Source: Streptomyces alfalfae (GTDB lineage Bacteria; Actinomycetota; Actinomycetes; Streptomycetales; Streptomycetaceae). Taken from it: DNA of 64,000 bases. The stretch covers positions 62,001 through 126,000 of the forward strand of contig NZ_QEXM01000049.1 in the NCBI RefSeq assembly GCF_004127445.1, given 5' to 3'. Under the pieces are notes generated by a model. The model was not told the DNA's origin, did not search any database, and saw only the letters and a program-made list of their open reading frames with translations. The first letter of the stretch is position 1. Each line of letters begins with the position of its first letter. The translations under genes and the position numbers were made by a program. Below, in pieces: positions 8,097 to 16,300 of the stretch.

Positions 8097-9380
8097 CTAG
8101 GCGTCCGGCCGGGGGAGGCGGCTCCCATGCGGGGCGTCCCGTCCGTAAGGTGGAGCCGTGCCAAGGATTCGAGCGGCCTCAGTGGCCGAGCACCGGTCGA
8201 TGCAGCGCGGGGCCCTGCTGGACGCCGCGCGGTCCCTGCTGTCCGAGGGCGGTACGGAGGCGTTGACCTTCCCCGCTCTCGCCGAGCGCACCGGGCTCGC
8301 CCGATCGTCCGTGTACGAGTACTTCCGGTCGCGGGCAGCCGTGGTCGAAGAACTCTGCGAGGTCGACTTCCCCGTCTGGGCGGCCGAGGTCTCGGCGGCG
8401 ATGCAGGGCGCGGACTCCGCCGAGGGCAAGGTCGAGGCGTACGTCAGGCAGCAGCTCGCCCTGGTGGGCGACCGGCGCCACCGGGCGGTCGTGGCCATCT
8501 CCGCGAGCGAGCTCGACGCCGGGGCCAGGGAGAAGATCCGGGCCGCGCACGGCGGGCTCGTCGCGATGATCGTCGAGGCGCTCGAAAGCCTCGGGCACGA
8601 GCAGCCGCGGCTGGCCGCGATGCTGCTCCAGGGCGTGGTGGACGCGGCGGTGCGGCGGATCGAGCTCGGCGCGGCGGAGGACCCCGCCGCCATCACCGAA
8701 GCGGCGGTCTCCATGGCCCTGCGGGGTGTGCGGGGCTGAGGCTTCGCGGCGACCGAGGCCCTGGGGCCGAGGTTCTGCGGCGACTGTGGCTTGGCGGGGC
8801 TCCCGGCTCGGCGGCGCGTGGTGCTCGTCAGCGCCGCCCCCTTGATCGGCAGGAGTCGTGACGGGCCGCGGTTGAGGAGCCAGGGCGGCAGCAGGGTCAG
8901 TGGGTCGAGGTAGACCTCGGCTCTGCGGAGGCCCCAGTGGAGGCAGCTCGCGGGGCAGTGGCCCGTAGGGGATGCGAGGGTGCCGATCTGCTGGCCCGCG
9001 GTGACCTTGGCGCCCTTCTTCAGTGCCGGCCGCACCGGTTCGTACGTCGTGCGCAGCGGGGGGTCGCCTGTGCCGTCCAGTTCCACGGAGATCACCCCTC
9101 GGCCCGCGACCTGCCCCGCGAAGGAGACCCGGCCGGGAGCAACCGCCCGCACCGGGCTGCCCGGGAGCGCGGCGAGGTCGACTCCGCGGTGGCCCGCGCC
9201 GTATCCCGTCGCCGGGGGGTCCCAGGCGCGCAGGACCGCGGGGTGGGTGCCGACAGGCCAGGCCGTGGCCATGCGTGGGGGTGGCGGTGGCGGTGGGGAG
9301 GAGACGGGAGCGGGGGCGGGCGGGTTCCAGGTCGTCGCCAGCAGGGCGGCCAGTGCGGTCAGCAGCAGTTCCAGGCGCAT
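8097..9380 (-). CDS. M23 family metallopeptidase with anomalous antisense C-terminal extension
   Basis: The first 185 residues or so form a secreted M23 (lysostaphin-like) endopeptidase. There is a signal peptide (MRLELLLTALAALLATTW), a Pro-rich linker, then HRGVDLAALPGSPVRAVAPG with the zinc-ligand His and Asp, and CLHWGLRRAEVYLDP with the HxG-like ligand (here HWG). Such enzymes cut peptidoglycan cross-links. The conserved part ends near base 8830. No stop occurs there: the frame runs another 240 residues across 8740-8830 and then exactly antisense to the whole TetR gene, stopping at 8097. A one-base shift near 8830 would meet a TGA at once, so loss of the native stop by an indel, or a sequencing error, is likely. 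The extension has no recognisable domain. Confidence 0.75.
   Translation of the reverse strand: MRLELLLTALAALLATTWNPPAPAPVSSPPPPPPPRMATAWPVGTHPAVLRAWDPPATGYGAGHRGVDLAALPGSPVRAVAPGRVSFAGQVAGRGVISVELDGTGDPPLRTTYEPVRPALKKGAKVTAGQQIGTLASPTGHCPASCLHWGLRRAEVYLDPLTLLPPWLLNRGPSRLLPIKGAALTSTTRRRAGSPAKPQSPQNLGPRASVAAKPQPRTPRRAMETAASVMAAGSSAAPSSIRRTAASTTPWSSIAASRGCSCPRLSSASTIIATSPPCAARIFSLAPASSSLAEMATTARWRRSPTRASCCLTYASTLPSAESAPCIAAETSAAQTGKSTSQSSSTTAARDRKYSYTDDRASPVRSARAGKVNASVPPSDSRDRAASSRAPRCIDRCSATEAARILGTAPPYGRDAPHGSRLPRPDA
8158..8739 (+). CDS. TetR/AcrR family transcriptional regulator
   Basis: A 193-residue regulator. The N-terminal HTH is clear (LTFPALAERTGLARSSVYEYF, about residues 38-58), followed by an all-helical ligand domain ending in ALRGVRG. 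The GTG at 8158 has GGTGGAG just upstream. It follows whiG by 82 bases in the same direction; an ortholog occupies this place in other Streptomyces. Target and ligand are unknown. The full gene is overlapped on the other strand by the unstopped extension of the M23 peptidase frame; the codon third-position bias and HTH show that this strand is the real coding one. Confidence 0.9.
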   Translation: MPRIRAASVAEHRSMQRGALLDAARSLLSEGGTEALTFPALAERTGLARSSVYEYFRSRAAVVEELCEVDFPVWAAEVSAAMQGADSAEGKVEAYVRQQLALVGDRRHRAVVAISASELDAGAREKIRAAHGGLVAMIVEALESLGHEQPRLAAMLLQGVVDAAVRRIELGAAEDPAAITEAAVSMALRGVRG

Positions 9381-9499
9381 GGGGGAACCGTCCCGCGCTT
9401 CGGCGTTCCGCAGGGATCATGGTCCGGATCGGTGGATGACCGGCTCGTTGTGCATAACTTCGTCACCCGTCCGGAGACGACGACGAACCTCCGGTGGAC

Positions 9500-10010
9500 G
9501 CCCACCACCGGCTCACCCTGCCGCCGGGCCTCCCGGCCGCCGGGCTTTCCTGCCGCCGGGCTTTCCTGCCGCCGGGCCTCCTGACCGCGGGCCACCCGCC
9601 CCCGGGCCTCTCGACCGCCCGCCTCGCTCACCGCCCCCGCCTGGCTCACCCGACCGCAGGGCTCCAGGGCCCCCTGGCCGCAGGGCCGCTCGACTGCGGA
9701 GCCGCCCGACCCGCCGCCCCGCCTGGCCCGGTCCGACCGCAGGGCCGCACGGCCGTCGCTCCCGATCGCAGGGCCGCCCGGCTCACCGCCCCGCCAAGCT
9801 CACCGCCCCGCCAAGCCCACCGCCCCCTGGCCCGACCGCCAGACACGAGGCCAGCCCCCCGGGGGGCGCCGCCCGGCTCACCGCCCCGCCAAGTCCACCG
9901 CCCCCTGACCCGACCGCCAGACGTGAAGCCAGCCCCCGGGGCCGCCCCTCGGCCTCCCACCATCCCTCCCCGGGGCCTCCCCCCACCCCCCGCCAGCCTG
10001 GTCAACCCAG
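9500..10010. repeat. C-rich degenerate repeat region upstream of rpsB
   Basis: About 500 bases of strongly C-biased top strand with nested imperfect repeats. The block ctgccgccgggctttc recurs around 9530-9590. A perfect 17-base tandem duplication gctcaccgccccgccaa is at 9781-9797 and 9798-9814. A larger imperfect direct repeat of about 70-90 bases, starting ggctcaccgccccgcc and running through cccgaccgccaga, occurs at about 9780-9869 and 9875-9940. Open frames exist on both strands but have the low-complexity look of repeats, and no start has a ribosome-binding site. The 833-base gap 9381-10213 therefore holds no gene I can support. Confidence 0.7.
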
Positions 10011-10213
10011 TGGCGTCATCCGGGGCCCCGTGGGTCCCGTACACTTCTTGTGGCGATCCGGGTCACCGGGTCGACTTCGCACGCCCCGACACCGAGCCGT
10101 CAGCGGCCGGTGTCAGCGCCCCTCGGTCCCTAGCGGCAAGGCGCACAGCGGGCGTCAGGCGCGAGTGCCGTCCGGCACACGCGGCACAACCGAGAATCTC
10201 AAGGAGAACGGCC

Positions 10214-11113
10214 ATGGCCGTCGTCACGATGCGGGAGCTGCTGGAAAGCGGCGTCCACTTCGGTCACCAGACCCGTCGCTGGAACCCGAAGATGAAGCGC
10301 TTCATCTTCACCGAGCGCAACGGCATCTACATCATCGACCTGCTCCAGTCGCTGTCGTACATCGACCGCGCCTACGAGTTCGTCAAGGAGACCGTCGCCC
10401 ACGGCGGCACGGTCATGTTCGTCGGCACGAAGAAGCAGGCGCAGGAGGCCATCGCGGAGCAGGCCACCCGCGTCGGCATGCCCTACGTCAACCAGCGCTG
10501 GCTGGGCGGCATGCTCACCAACTTCTCGACCGTCTACAAGCGTCTGCAGCGCCTCAAGGAGCTCGAGCAGATCGACTTCGAGGACGTCGCCGCCTCCGGT
10601 CTCACCAAGAAGGAGCTTCTCGTGCTCTCGCGCGAGAAGGCCAAGCTGGAGAAGACCCTCGGTGGTATCCGCGAGATGCAGAAGGTGCCCAGCGCCGTCT
10701 GGATCGTGGACACCAAGAAGGAGCACATCGCGGTCGGCGAGGCCCGGAAGCTCAACATCCCGGTCGTCGCCATCCTCGACACCAACTGCGACCCCGACGA
10801 GGTCGACTACAAGATCCCCGGCAACGATGACGCGATCCGTTCCGTCACCCTGCTCACCCGCGTGATCGCCGACGCCGTCGCCGAGGGCCTCATCGCCCGT
10901 TCCGGCGTCGCCACCGGCGACTCGAAGCCGGGCGAGAAGGCCGCCGGCGAGCCGCTCGCCGAGTGGGAGCGCGACCTGCTCGAGGGCGAGAAGAAGGCCG
11001 ACGACGCCGAGGCCCCCAAGGCCGAGGAGAAGCCGGCCGAGGACGCCGCCGAGGCGCCCGCCGCCGAGGCCCCGGCCGCCGAGGCCCCGGCCGCGGACGC
11101 CGAGCAGGCCTGA
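10214..11113 (+). CDS. rpsB: 30S ribosomal protein S2
   Basis: A 299-residue S2 with the usual start MAVVTMRELLESGVHFGHQ and core motifs (NPKMKRFIF, MFVGTKKQAQ, RWLGGMLTNF, DTNCDPDEVDY). After about residue 245 it has an Ala/Glu/Pro tail with APAAE repeats, typical of actinobacterial S2. S2 joins the 30S subunit late and is needed for translation initiation. AAGGAG at 10201-10206 fixes the ATG at 10214; the long upstream extension of this frame runs through the repeat region. It is followed by tsf after a strong hairpin. A possible -10 (TACACT, about 10040) lies upstream. Confidence 0.98.
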   Translation: MAVVTMRELLESGVHFGHQTRRWNPKMKRFIFTERNGIYIIDLLQSLSYIDRAYEFVKETVAHGGTVMFVGTKKQAQEAIAEQATRVGMPYVNQRWLGGMLTNFSTVYKRLQRLKELEQIDFEDVAASGLTKKELLVLSREKAKLEKTLGGIREMQKVPSAVWIVDTKKEHIAVGEARKLNIPVVAILDTNCDPDEVDYKIPGNDDAIRSVTLLTRVIADAVAEGLIARSGVATGDSKPGEKAAGEPLAEWERDLLEGEKKADDAEAPKAEEKPAEDAAEAPAAEAPAAEAPAADAEQA

Positions 11114-11133
11114 CCTCACAGGTTCGGTAGTTG

Positions 11134-11162
11134 ACGGCGGGGGCCCGATCGGCCCCCGCCGT
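11134..11162 (+). terminator. rpsB-tsf intergenic hairpin
   Basis: A perfect 12-bp stem (acggcgggggcc / ggcccccgccgt) with a 5-base loop lies 20 bases after the rpsB stop, without a U-run. It may be a partial terminator or processing site lowering tsf relative to rpsB, as the rpsB-tsf attenuator does in E. coli; the role here is inferred. Confidence 0.75.
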
Positions 11163-11214
11163 TCACCCGTACACCTTCGTAGATCTTTCAGACTCCGAGA
11201 GAGAAATTTCGATC

Positions 11215-12051
11215 ATGGCGAACTACACCGCCGCTGACGTCAAGAAGCTCCGCGAGCTCACCGGCGCCGGCATGATGGACTGCAAGAAGGCGCTCGACGA
11301 GGCCGAGGGCAACGTCGACAAGGCCGTCGAGGCGCTCCGCATCAAGGGCCAGAAGGGCGTCGCCAAGCGCGAGGGCCGCTCCGCCGAGAACGGCGCCGTG
11401 GTCTCCCTCATCGCCGACGACAACACCTCCGGTGTCATCGTCGAGCTGAAGTGCGAGACGGACTTCGTCGCCAAGGGCGAGAAGTTCCAGGCCGTGGCGA
11501 ACAACCTCGCCGCCCACATCGCCAAGACGTCCCCGGCCGACCTCGAGGCGCTGCTCGCGTCCGAGATCGAGGCCGGCAAGACCGTCCAGGCGTACGTCGA
11601 CGAGGCCAACGCCAACCTCGGCGAGAAGATCGTCCTGGACCGCTTCGCGCAGTTCTCGGGCTCCTACGTCACCGCGTACATGCACCGCACGATGCCCGAC
11701 CTGCCCCCGCAGATCGGTGTCCTCGTCGAGCTGGACAAGGCCGACGCCGACGTCGCCAAGGGTGTCGCGCAGCACATCGCCGCCTTCGCGCCGAAGTACC
11801 TCTCCAAGGAGGACGTCCCGGCCGAGGTCGTCGAGACCGAGCGTCGCGTCGCCGAGGAGACCACCCGCGCCGAGGGCAAGCCCGAGGCCGCCCTCCCGAA
11901 GATCGTCGAGGGTCGCGTCAACGGCTTCTTCAAGGAGGCCACCCTCCTCGGCCAGCCGTACGCGCTGGACAACAAGAAGTCGGTCGAGAAGGTTCTCGCC
12001 GAGGCCGGTGTCACCCTGAAGCGCTTCTCGCGCATCAAGGTCGGCATCTGA
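11215..12051 (+). CDS. tsf: Elongation factor Ts
   Basis: A 278-residue EF-Ts, the guanine-nucleotide exchange factor for EF-Tu. The N-terminal UBA-like domain includes LRELTGAGMMDCKKAL, followed by the core with VIVELKCETDFVAKGE and the C-terminal KRFSRIKVGI. The ATG at 11215 starts MANYTAADVKKL, the expected beginning; the ribosome-binding site is a weak AGAGAGA. Its length is usual for Streptomyces. It follows rpsB by about 100 bases. Confidence 0.98.
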   Translation: MANYTAADVKKLRELTGAGMMDCKKALDEAEGNVDKAVEALRIKGQKGVAKREGRSAENGAVVSLIADDNTSGVIVELKCETDFVAKGEKFQAVANNLAAHIAKTSPADLEALLASEIEAGKTVQAYVDEANANLGEKIVLDRFAQFSGSYVTAYMHRTMPDLPPQIGVLVELDKADADVAKGVAQHIAAFAPKYLSKEDVPAEVVETERRVAEETTRAEGKPEAALPKIVEGRVNGFFKEATLLGQPYALDNKKSVEKVLAEAGVTLKRFSRIKVGI

Positions 12052-12250
12052 GTCCGTACCGCGATCGACGGTAGACCCCTATAGGGTCGACAGCGGTCGC
12101 CCGCGTGGGGAGCCCCGCAGAGGGAACCCGTACGCGATGTACGACCGCAGGATCTGACGAGGAGGCCGCTGCCGAGCATGGGATGCGAACGACACCCCGC
12201 CGGCAGTGGCCTTCTTCGCATGTGTGTCAAGTAAGAGAAGCGAGATCACC

Positions 12251-13015
12251 ATGACCACCAAGGCCGACTCCAAGAGTGACGACGACGGCAAAGTAGCCGG
12301 ACGCTTTCTGCTGAAGCTCTCCGGTGAGGCGTTCGCCGGTGGTGGCGGCCTCGGGGTCGACCCCGACGTGGTGCACGCCATCGCCCGGGAGATCGCGGCC
12401 GTGGTCCGCGACGGCGCCCAGATCGCCGTCGTCATCGGCGGCGGCAACTTCTTCCGCGGCGCCGAACTGCAGCAGCGCGGCATGGACCGCGCCCGCTCCG
12501 ACTACATGGGCATGCTCGGCACGGTCATGAACTGCCTCGCCCTCCAGGACTTCCTGGAGAAGGAGGGCATCGACTGCCGCGTCCAGACCGCCATCACCAT
12601 GGGGCAGGTCGCGGAGCCGTACATCCCGCTGCGCGCCGTGCGCCACCTGGAGAAGGGCCGCGTGGTCATCTTCGGCGCGGGCATGGGCATGCCGTACTTC
12701 TCCACCGACACCACCGCCGCCCAGCGCGCCCTGGAGATCGACGCCGAGGCGCTGCTCATGGGCAAGAACGGCGTGGACGGCGTCTACGACTCCGACCCGA
12801 AGTCCAACCCCGACGCGGTGAAGTTCGACGCGCTCGGCTACGGCGAGGTCATCACCCGCGACCTCAAGGTCGCCGACATGACCGCGATCACGCTGTGCCG
12901 GGACAACAAGCTGCCCATCCTGGTCTTCGAGCTGCTCTCCGCGGGCAATATCGCCCGGGCCGTCAAGGGTGAGAAGATCGGCACACTCGTGGGCGATCAG
13001 GAAAGCCGAGCCTGA
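12251..13015 (+). CDS. pyrH: UMP kinase
   Basis: A 254-residue hexameric UMP kinase that phosphorylates UMP to UDP. After an N-terminal extension of about 17 residues (TTKADSKSDDDGKVAG) come RFLLKLSGEAF, VIGGGNFFRG, TMGQVAEPY and GMGMPYFSTDTTAAQRA, all characteristic of the amino-acid-kinase fold. The ATG at 12251 is chosen because the upstream part of the frame has no conserved residues and AGAGAAGCGAG precedes it. The 199-base leader after tsf carries a small inverted repeat around 12074-12088 (GACCC/GGGTC), probably too weak to terminate. Confidence 0.97.
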   Translation: MTTKADSKSDDDGKVAGRFLLKLSGEAFAGGGGLGVDPDVVHAIAREIAAVVRDGAQIAVVIGGGNFFRGAELQQRGMDRARSDYMGMLGTVMNCLALQDFLEKEGIDCRVQTAITMGQVAEPYIPLRAVRHLEKGRVVIFGAGMGMPYFSTDTTAAQRALEIDAEALLMGKNGVDGVYDSDPKSNPDAVKFDALGYGEVITRDLKVADMTAITLCRDNKLPILVFELLSAGNIARAVKGEKIGTLVGDQESRA

Positions 13016-13171
13016 CCCCAGGGACCTGGACCAGCCTCAAGGAACGTCACGCAGACGCCCCTTGAGGGGATGGACAAAGCCCTGCCGGTCGGACACCGTG
13101 CAGGAAAGACACGCGACGCAGCCGGCCGCCCCGTGCCGGCCGGGCCTACTCAAGACACGCAGGAGCAAGTG

Positions 13172-13729
13172 GTGATCGAAGAGACCCTCCTCGAGGCCGA
13201 GGAGAAGATGGAGAAGGCTGTCGTGGTCGCCAAGGAGGACTTCGCCGCGATCCGCACCGGCCGTGCGCACCCGGCGATGTTCAACAAGATCGTGGCCGAC
13301 TACTACGGCGCGCTGACGCCGATCAACCAGCTGGCCTCGTTCTCGGTTCCCGAGCCGCGGATGGCCGTGGTGACCCCGTTCGACAAGAGCGCGCTGCGCA
13401 ACATCGAGCAGGCGATCCGCGACTCCGACCTCGGGGTCAACCCGAGCAACGACGGCAGCATCATCCGGGTGACCTTCCCCGAGCTCACCGAGGAGCGCCG
13501 CCGGGACTACATCAAGGTCGCCAAGGGCAAGGCCGAGGACTCGAAGGTGTCGATCCGCTCGGTCCGCCGCAAGGCCAAGGACGCCATCGACAAGGCGGTC
13601 AAGGACGGCGACATCGGCGAGGACGAGGGCCGTCGCGCGGAGAAGGAGCTCGACGACACCACCGCGAAGTACGTCGCTCAGGTGGACGAGCTGCTCAAGC
13701 ACAAGGAAGCCGAGCTGCTCGAGGTCTGA
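13172..13729 (+). CDS. frr: Ribosome recycling factor
   Basis: A 185-residue RRF, which with EF-G splits the post-termination ribosome. It starts MIEETLLEAEEKMEKAVVV and has RTGRAHPAMFNKI, YYGALTPINQLA, ALRNIEQAIRDSDLGVNPSN and the C-terminal helix LLKHKEAELLEV. The GTG at 13172 has AGGAG at 13161-13165; the longer frame upstream is unconserved. It sits between pyrH and cdsA, the standard order. Confidence 0.98.
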   Translation: MIEETLLEAEEKMEKAVVVAKEDFAAIRTGRAHPAMFNKIVADYYGALTPINQLASFSVPEPRMAVVTPFDKSALRNIEQAIRDSDLGVNPSNDGSIIRVTFPELTEERRRDYIKVAKGKAEDSKVSIRSVRRKAKDAIDKAVKDGDIGEDEGRRAEKELDDTTAKYVAQVDELLKHKEAELLEV

Positions 13730-13771
13730 GGCTCTGGTCCGAGGAAGCCCGAAAAACTAGGAAACCGATCC

Positions 13772-14869
13772 GTGAACGACTCCTCCTGGGGGGCGCCGCC
13801 CAGAACCGGGTACTGGGGGACGCCCGGCCAGGGCGCGCCTCCGGCAGGTCCCGCGTACGATGCGCAGGACGCGCTGCTTCCGTCCGAGACGCGGCCCATG
13901 CCCATCGTGCCTGACGTTCCCGTGAGCGGCTCAGACCAGGACGACCGGGGGGCCACTCGGACGAGCGGCCCCCCGTTCCGTCACGAGCCTCCGCAGGAGC
14001 CCATGCCCAGCGCACCACAGCCCGTCCCGGCAGCTCCGCAGCCTCCGCAGAAGAAGAGCGCGGGCCGCGACCTCGGGGCGGCCATAGGAGTCGGTGTGGG
14101 GCTCGGCGCGGTGATCGTCGCGTCGCTGTTCATCGTGAAGGCCGTCTTCATCGGCGTCATAGTGGTCGCCGTCGTCGTCGGCCTCTGGGAGCTCACCTCG
14201 CGGCTCCAGGAGCGCAAGGGCATCAAGGCGCCGCTGGTGCCGCTCGCGGTGGGCGGCGCGGCGATGGTCGTCGCCGGATACGTCCGCGGCACCGAGGGCG
14301 CGTGGGTGGCGATGTCGCTCACCGCGCTCGCGGTGCTCGTCTGGCGCATGACCGAGCCCCCCGAGGGCTATCTGAAGGACGTCACGGCGGGCGTGTTCGC
14401 CGCGTTCTACGTCCCCTTCCTCGCGACGTTCGTGGCGCTGATGCTCACCGCGGACGACGGCCCGCGGCGGGTGCTCACGTTCCTGCTCCTGACCGTGGTC
14501 AGCGACACCGGGGCGTACGCGATCGGCTGGCGCTTCGGCAAGCACAAGCTCGCGCCCCGCATCAGCCCCGGCAAGACCCGCGAGGGCCTGGTCGGCGCGG
14601 TCACGTTCGCGATGGCCGCGGGCGCGCTGTGCATGGAGTTCCTGATCGACGACGGGGCGTGGTGGCAGGGACTGCTGATCGGCCTCGCGGTCGCGGCGAG
14701 CGCCACGCTGGGCGACCTCGGCGAGTCGATGATCAAGCGGGATCTCGGGATCAAGGACATGGGCACGCTGCTCCCGGGCCACGGCGGCATCATGGACCGC
14801 CTGGACTCGCTCCTCCCGACGGCGCCGGTGGTCTGGCTGCTGCTGGTGGTCTTCGTGGGGTCGGGCTGA
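13772..14869 (+). CDS. cdsA: Phosphatidate cytidylyltransferase
   Basis: A 365-residue integral membrane enzyme making CDP-diacylglycerol from CTP and phosphatidate. The first 90 residues are a Pro/Gln-rich cytoplasmic extension. About eight membrane segments follow from DLGAAIGVGVGLGAVIVASL onward. The C-terminal signature is intact: LGDLGESMIKRDLGIKDMG, then PGHGGIMDRLDS. The GTG start at 13772 has AGGAAAC nearby. A hairpin after the stop probably ends this operon. Confidence 0.96.
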   Translation: MNDSSWGAPPRTGYWGTPGQGAPPAGPAYDAQDALLPSETRPMPIVPDVPVSGSDQDDRGATRTSGPPFRHEPPQEPMPSAPQPVPAAPQPPQKKSAGRDLGAAIGVGVGLGAVIVASLFIVKAVFIGVIVVAVVVGLWELTSRLQERKGIKAPLVPLAVGGAAMVVAGYVRGTEGAWVAMSLTALAVLVWRMTEPPEGYLKDVTAGVFAAFYVPFLATFVALMLTADDGPRRVLTFLLLTVVSDTGAYAIGWRFGKHKLAPRISPGKTREGLVGAVTFAMAAGALCMEFLIDDGAWWQGLLIGLAVAASATLGDLGESMIKRDLGIKDMGTLLPGHGGIMDRLDSLLPTAPVVWLLLVVFVGSG

Positions 14870-14902
14870 TCTCGTAACCGTTTGACCTGCGTAAACGTAC
14901 GA

Positions 14903-14935
14903 AGGGGTCCGTTGTCCACAGGGCGGCGGGCCCCT
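14903..14935 (+). terminator. Terminator after cdsA
   Basis: Stem aggggtccg / cgggcccct (9 bp, one G-U pair) with a 15-base loop lies 34 bases after the cdsA stop and before rlmN. There is no U-run, as usual for Streptomyces terminators. Confidence 0.55.
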
Positions 14936-14964
14936 CCTCGTATGTCTGCGACACTGGAAGGACC

Positions 14965-16071
14965 ATGCCTAAGCCCGGAGAACTCACTTTCGTCGCGCCC
15001 CGCGGTGCCAAGAAGCCGCCGCGGCACATCGCCGACCTCACGCCCGCCGAGCGCAAGGAAGCCGTCGCCGCCACCGGCGAGAAGCCGTTCCGCGCCAAGC
15101 AGCTCTCGCAGCACTACTTCGCGCGGTACGCCCACGACCCCGCGGAGTGGACCGACATCCCGGCCGGTGCGCGCGAGAAGCTCCGGGAAGCGCTGCTGCC
15201 CGACCTGATGTCCGTGGTGCGGCACATCAGCTGTGACGACGACACCACCCGCAAGACGCTCTGGCGGCTCTTCGACGGGACGCTCGTGGAGTCGGTGCTC
15301 ATGCGCTACCCGGACCGGGTGACCATGTGCATCAGCTCCCAGGCCGGATGCGGCATGAACTGCCCGTTCTGCGCCACCGGACAGGCCGGTCTCGACCGGA
15401 ACCTGTCGACGGGCGAGATCGTGCACCAGATCGTGGACGGCATGCGCGCGCTGCGGGACGGCGAGATCCCCGGCGGCCCCGCGCGGCTCTCCAACATCGT
15501 CTTCATGGGCATGGGCGAGCCGCTGGCCAACTACAACCGCGTGACCGGCGCCATCCGCCGCCTCACCGACCCCGAGCCGGACGGCCTCGGTCTGTCGCAG
15601 CGCGGCATCACGGTTTCGACGGTCGGCCTCGTGCCCGCGATCCACCGGTTCTCCGACGAGGGCTTCAAGTGCCGCCTCGCCATCTCGCTGCACGCCCCGG
15701 ACGACGAGCTGCGCGACACCCTCGTGCCGGTCAACACGCGCTGGCAGGTGCGCGAGGTGCTCGACGCGGGCTGGGAGTACGCCGCCAAGTCGGGCCGCCG
15801 CCTCTCCATCGAGTACGCGCTCATCCGCGACATCAACGACCAGGCGTGGCGCGGTGACCGTCTCGGCCGGCTGCTCCGGGGCAAGCCGGTGCACGTGAAC
15901 CTCATCCCGCTGAACCCGACGCCGGGCTCCAAGTGGACGGCCTCGCGGCCCGAGGACGAGAAGGCGTTCGTGGAGGCCATCGCCGCCCATGGTGTGCCGG
16001 TGACGATCCGCGACACCCGTGGCCAGGAGATCGACGGGGCGTGCGGTCAGCTCGCCGCCGCCGAGCGGTAG
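14965..16071 (+). CDS. rlmN: 23S rRNA (adenine(2503)-C(2))-methyltransferase
   Basis: A 368-residue radical SAM methyltransferase modifying A2503 of 23S rRNA (and A37 of some tRNAs). The cluster-binding CxxxCxxC is in QAGCGMNCPFC, followed by NIVFMGMGEPLANY, RLAISLHAP and the catalytic Cys in the C-terminal IDGACGQL. The second catalytic Cys is in GFKCRL. The ATG at 14965 has GGAAGGA directly upstream. The length is usual for the family. Downstream lies the thiamine riboswitch, so rlmN is probably a single-gene unit. Confidence 0.97.
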   Translation: MPKPGELTFVAPRGAKKPPRHIADLTPAERKEAVAATGEKPFRAKQLSQHYFARYAHDPAEWTDIPAGAREKLREALLPDLMSVVRHISCDDDTTRKTLWRLFDGTLVESVLMRYPDRVTMCISSQAGCGMNCPFCATGQAGLDRNLSTGEIVHQIVDGMRALRDGEIPGGPARLSNIVFMGMGEPLANYNRVTGAIRRLTDPEPDGLGLSQRGITVSTVGLVPAIHRFSDEGFKCRLAISLHAPDDELRDTLVPVNTRWQVREVLDAGWEYAAKSGRRLSIEYALIRDINDQAWRGDRLGRLLRGKPVHVNLIPLNPTPGSKWTASRPEDEKAFVEAIAAHGVPVTIRDTRGQEIDGACGQLAAAER

Positions 16072-16114
16072 TCTGGCGGTCGTACGGGTTTCGTACGCAC
16101 ATCTGCATATTCCG

Positions 16115-16208
16115 ACAGGGGAGCGCCACAGCGCTGAGAGTGCGGCACCTTGGACAGGTGGGCCGCAGACCCTCTGAACCTCGCCCAGGTCATTCTGGGT
16201 AGGAAGTT
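16115..16208 (+). ncRNA. TPP riboswitch (THI element)
   Basis: The leader contains the conserved thi-box parts in order: acaggggagc, GCTGAGAGTGCGG, then CCGCAGACCCTCTGAACC, and GGTCATTCTGGGTAGGAAG. These are the P2/P3 pyrimidine-sensor helix and the P4/P5 pyrophosphate-sensor elements of the TPP aptamer. It precedes thiBPQ, so TPP binding should reduce transporter expression. Confidence 0.93.
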
Positions 16209-16230
16209 CGGGCATTACTCAAGCTGTAGC

Positions 16231-16265
16231 GCCCTGCCCGCGTGCCACCGGCCCGTGGGCAGGGC
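16231..16265 (+). promoter_or_regulatory. Probable riboswitch expression-platform hairpin
   Basis: A perfect 9-bp stem gccctgccc / gggcagggc with a 17-base loop lies 22 bases after the TPP aptamer and 21 bases before the thiB ribosome-binding site (AGGAGG at about 16287). It does not cover that site, so transcription termination is more likely than translational block. This is inference from position. Confidence 0.6.
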
Positions 16266-16300
16266 CGCGTCTCTTCCTGGACACCCAGGAGGACTTTTCC

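Noticed and set aside
9646..10044. 132-codon minus-strand Gly/Arg-rich frame with internal repeats upstream of rpsB
   Set aside because: It only reflects the C-rich DNA repeats; no ribosome-binding site or family feature.
12074..12088. Small inverted repeat after tsf as a terminator
   Set aside because: Only 5 bp of stem with no tail; too weak to call.
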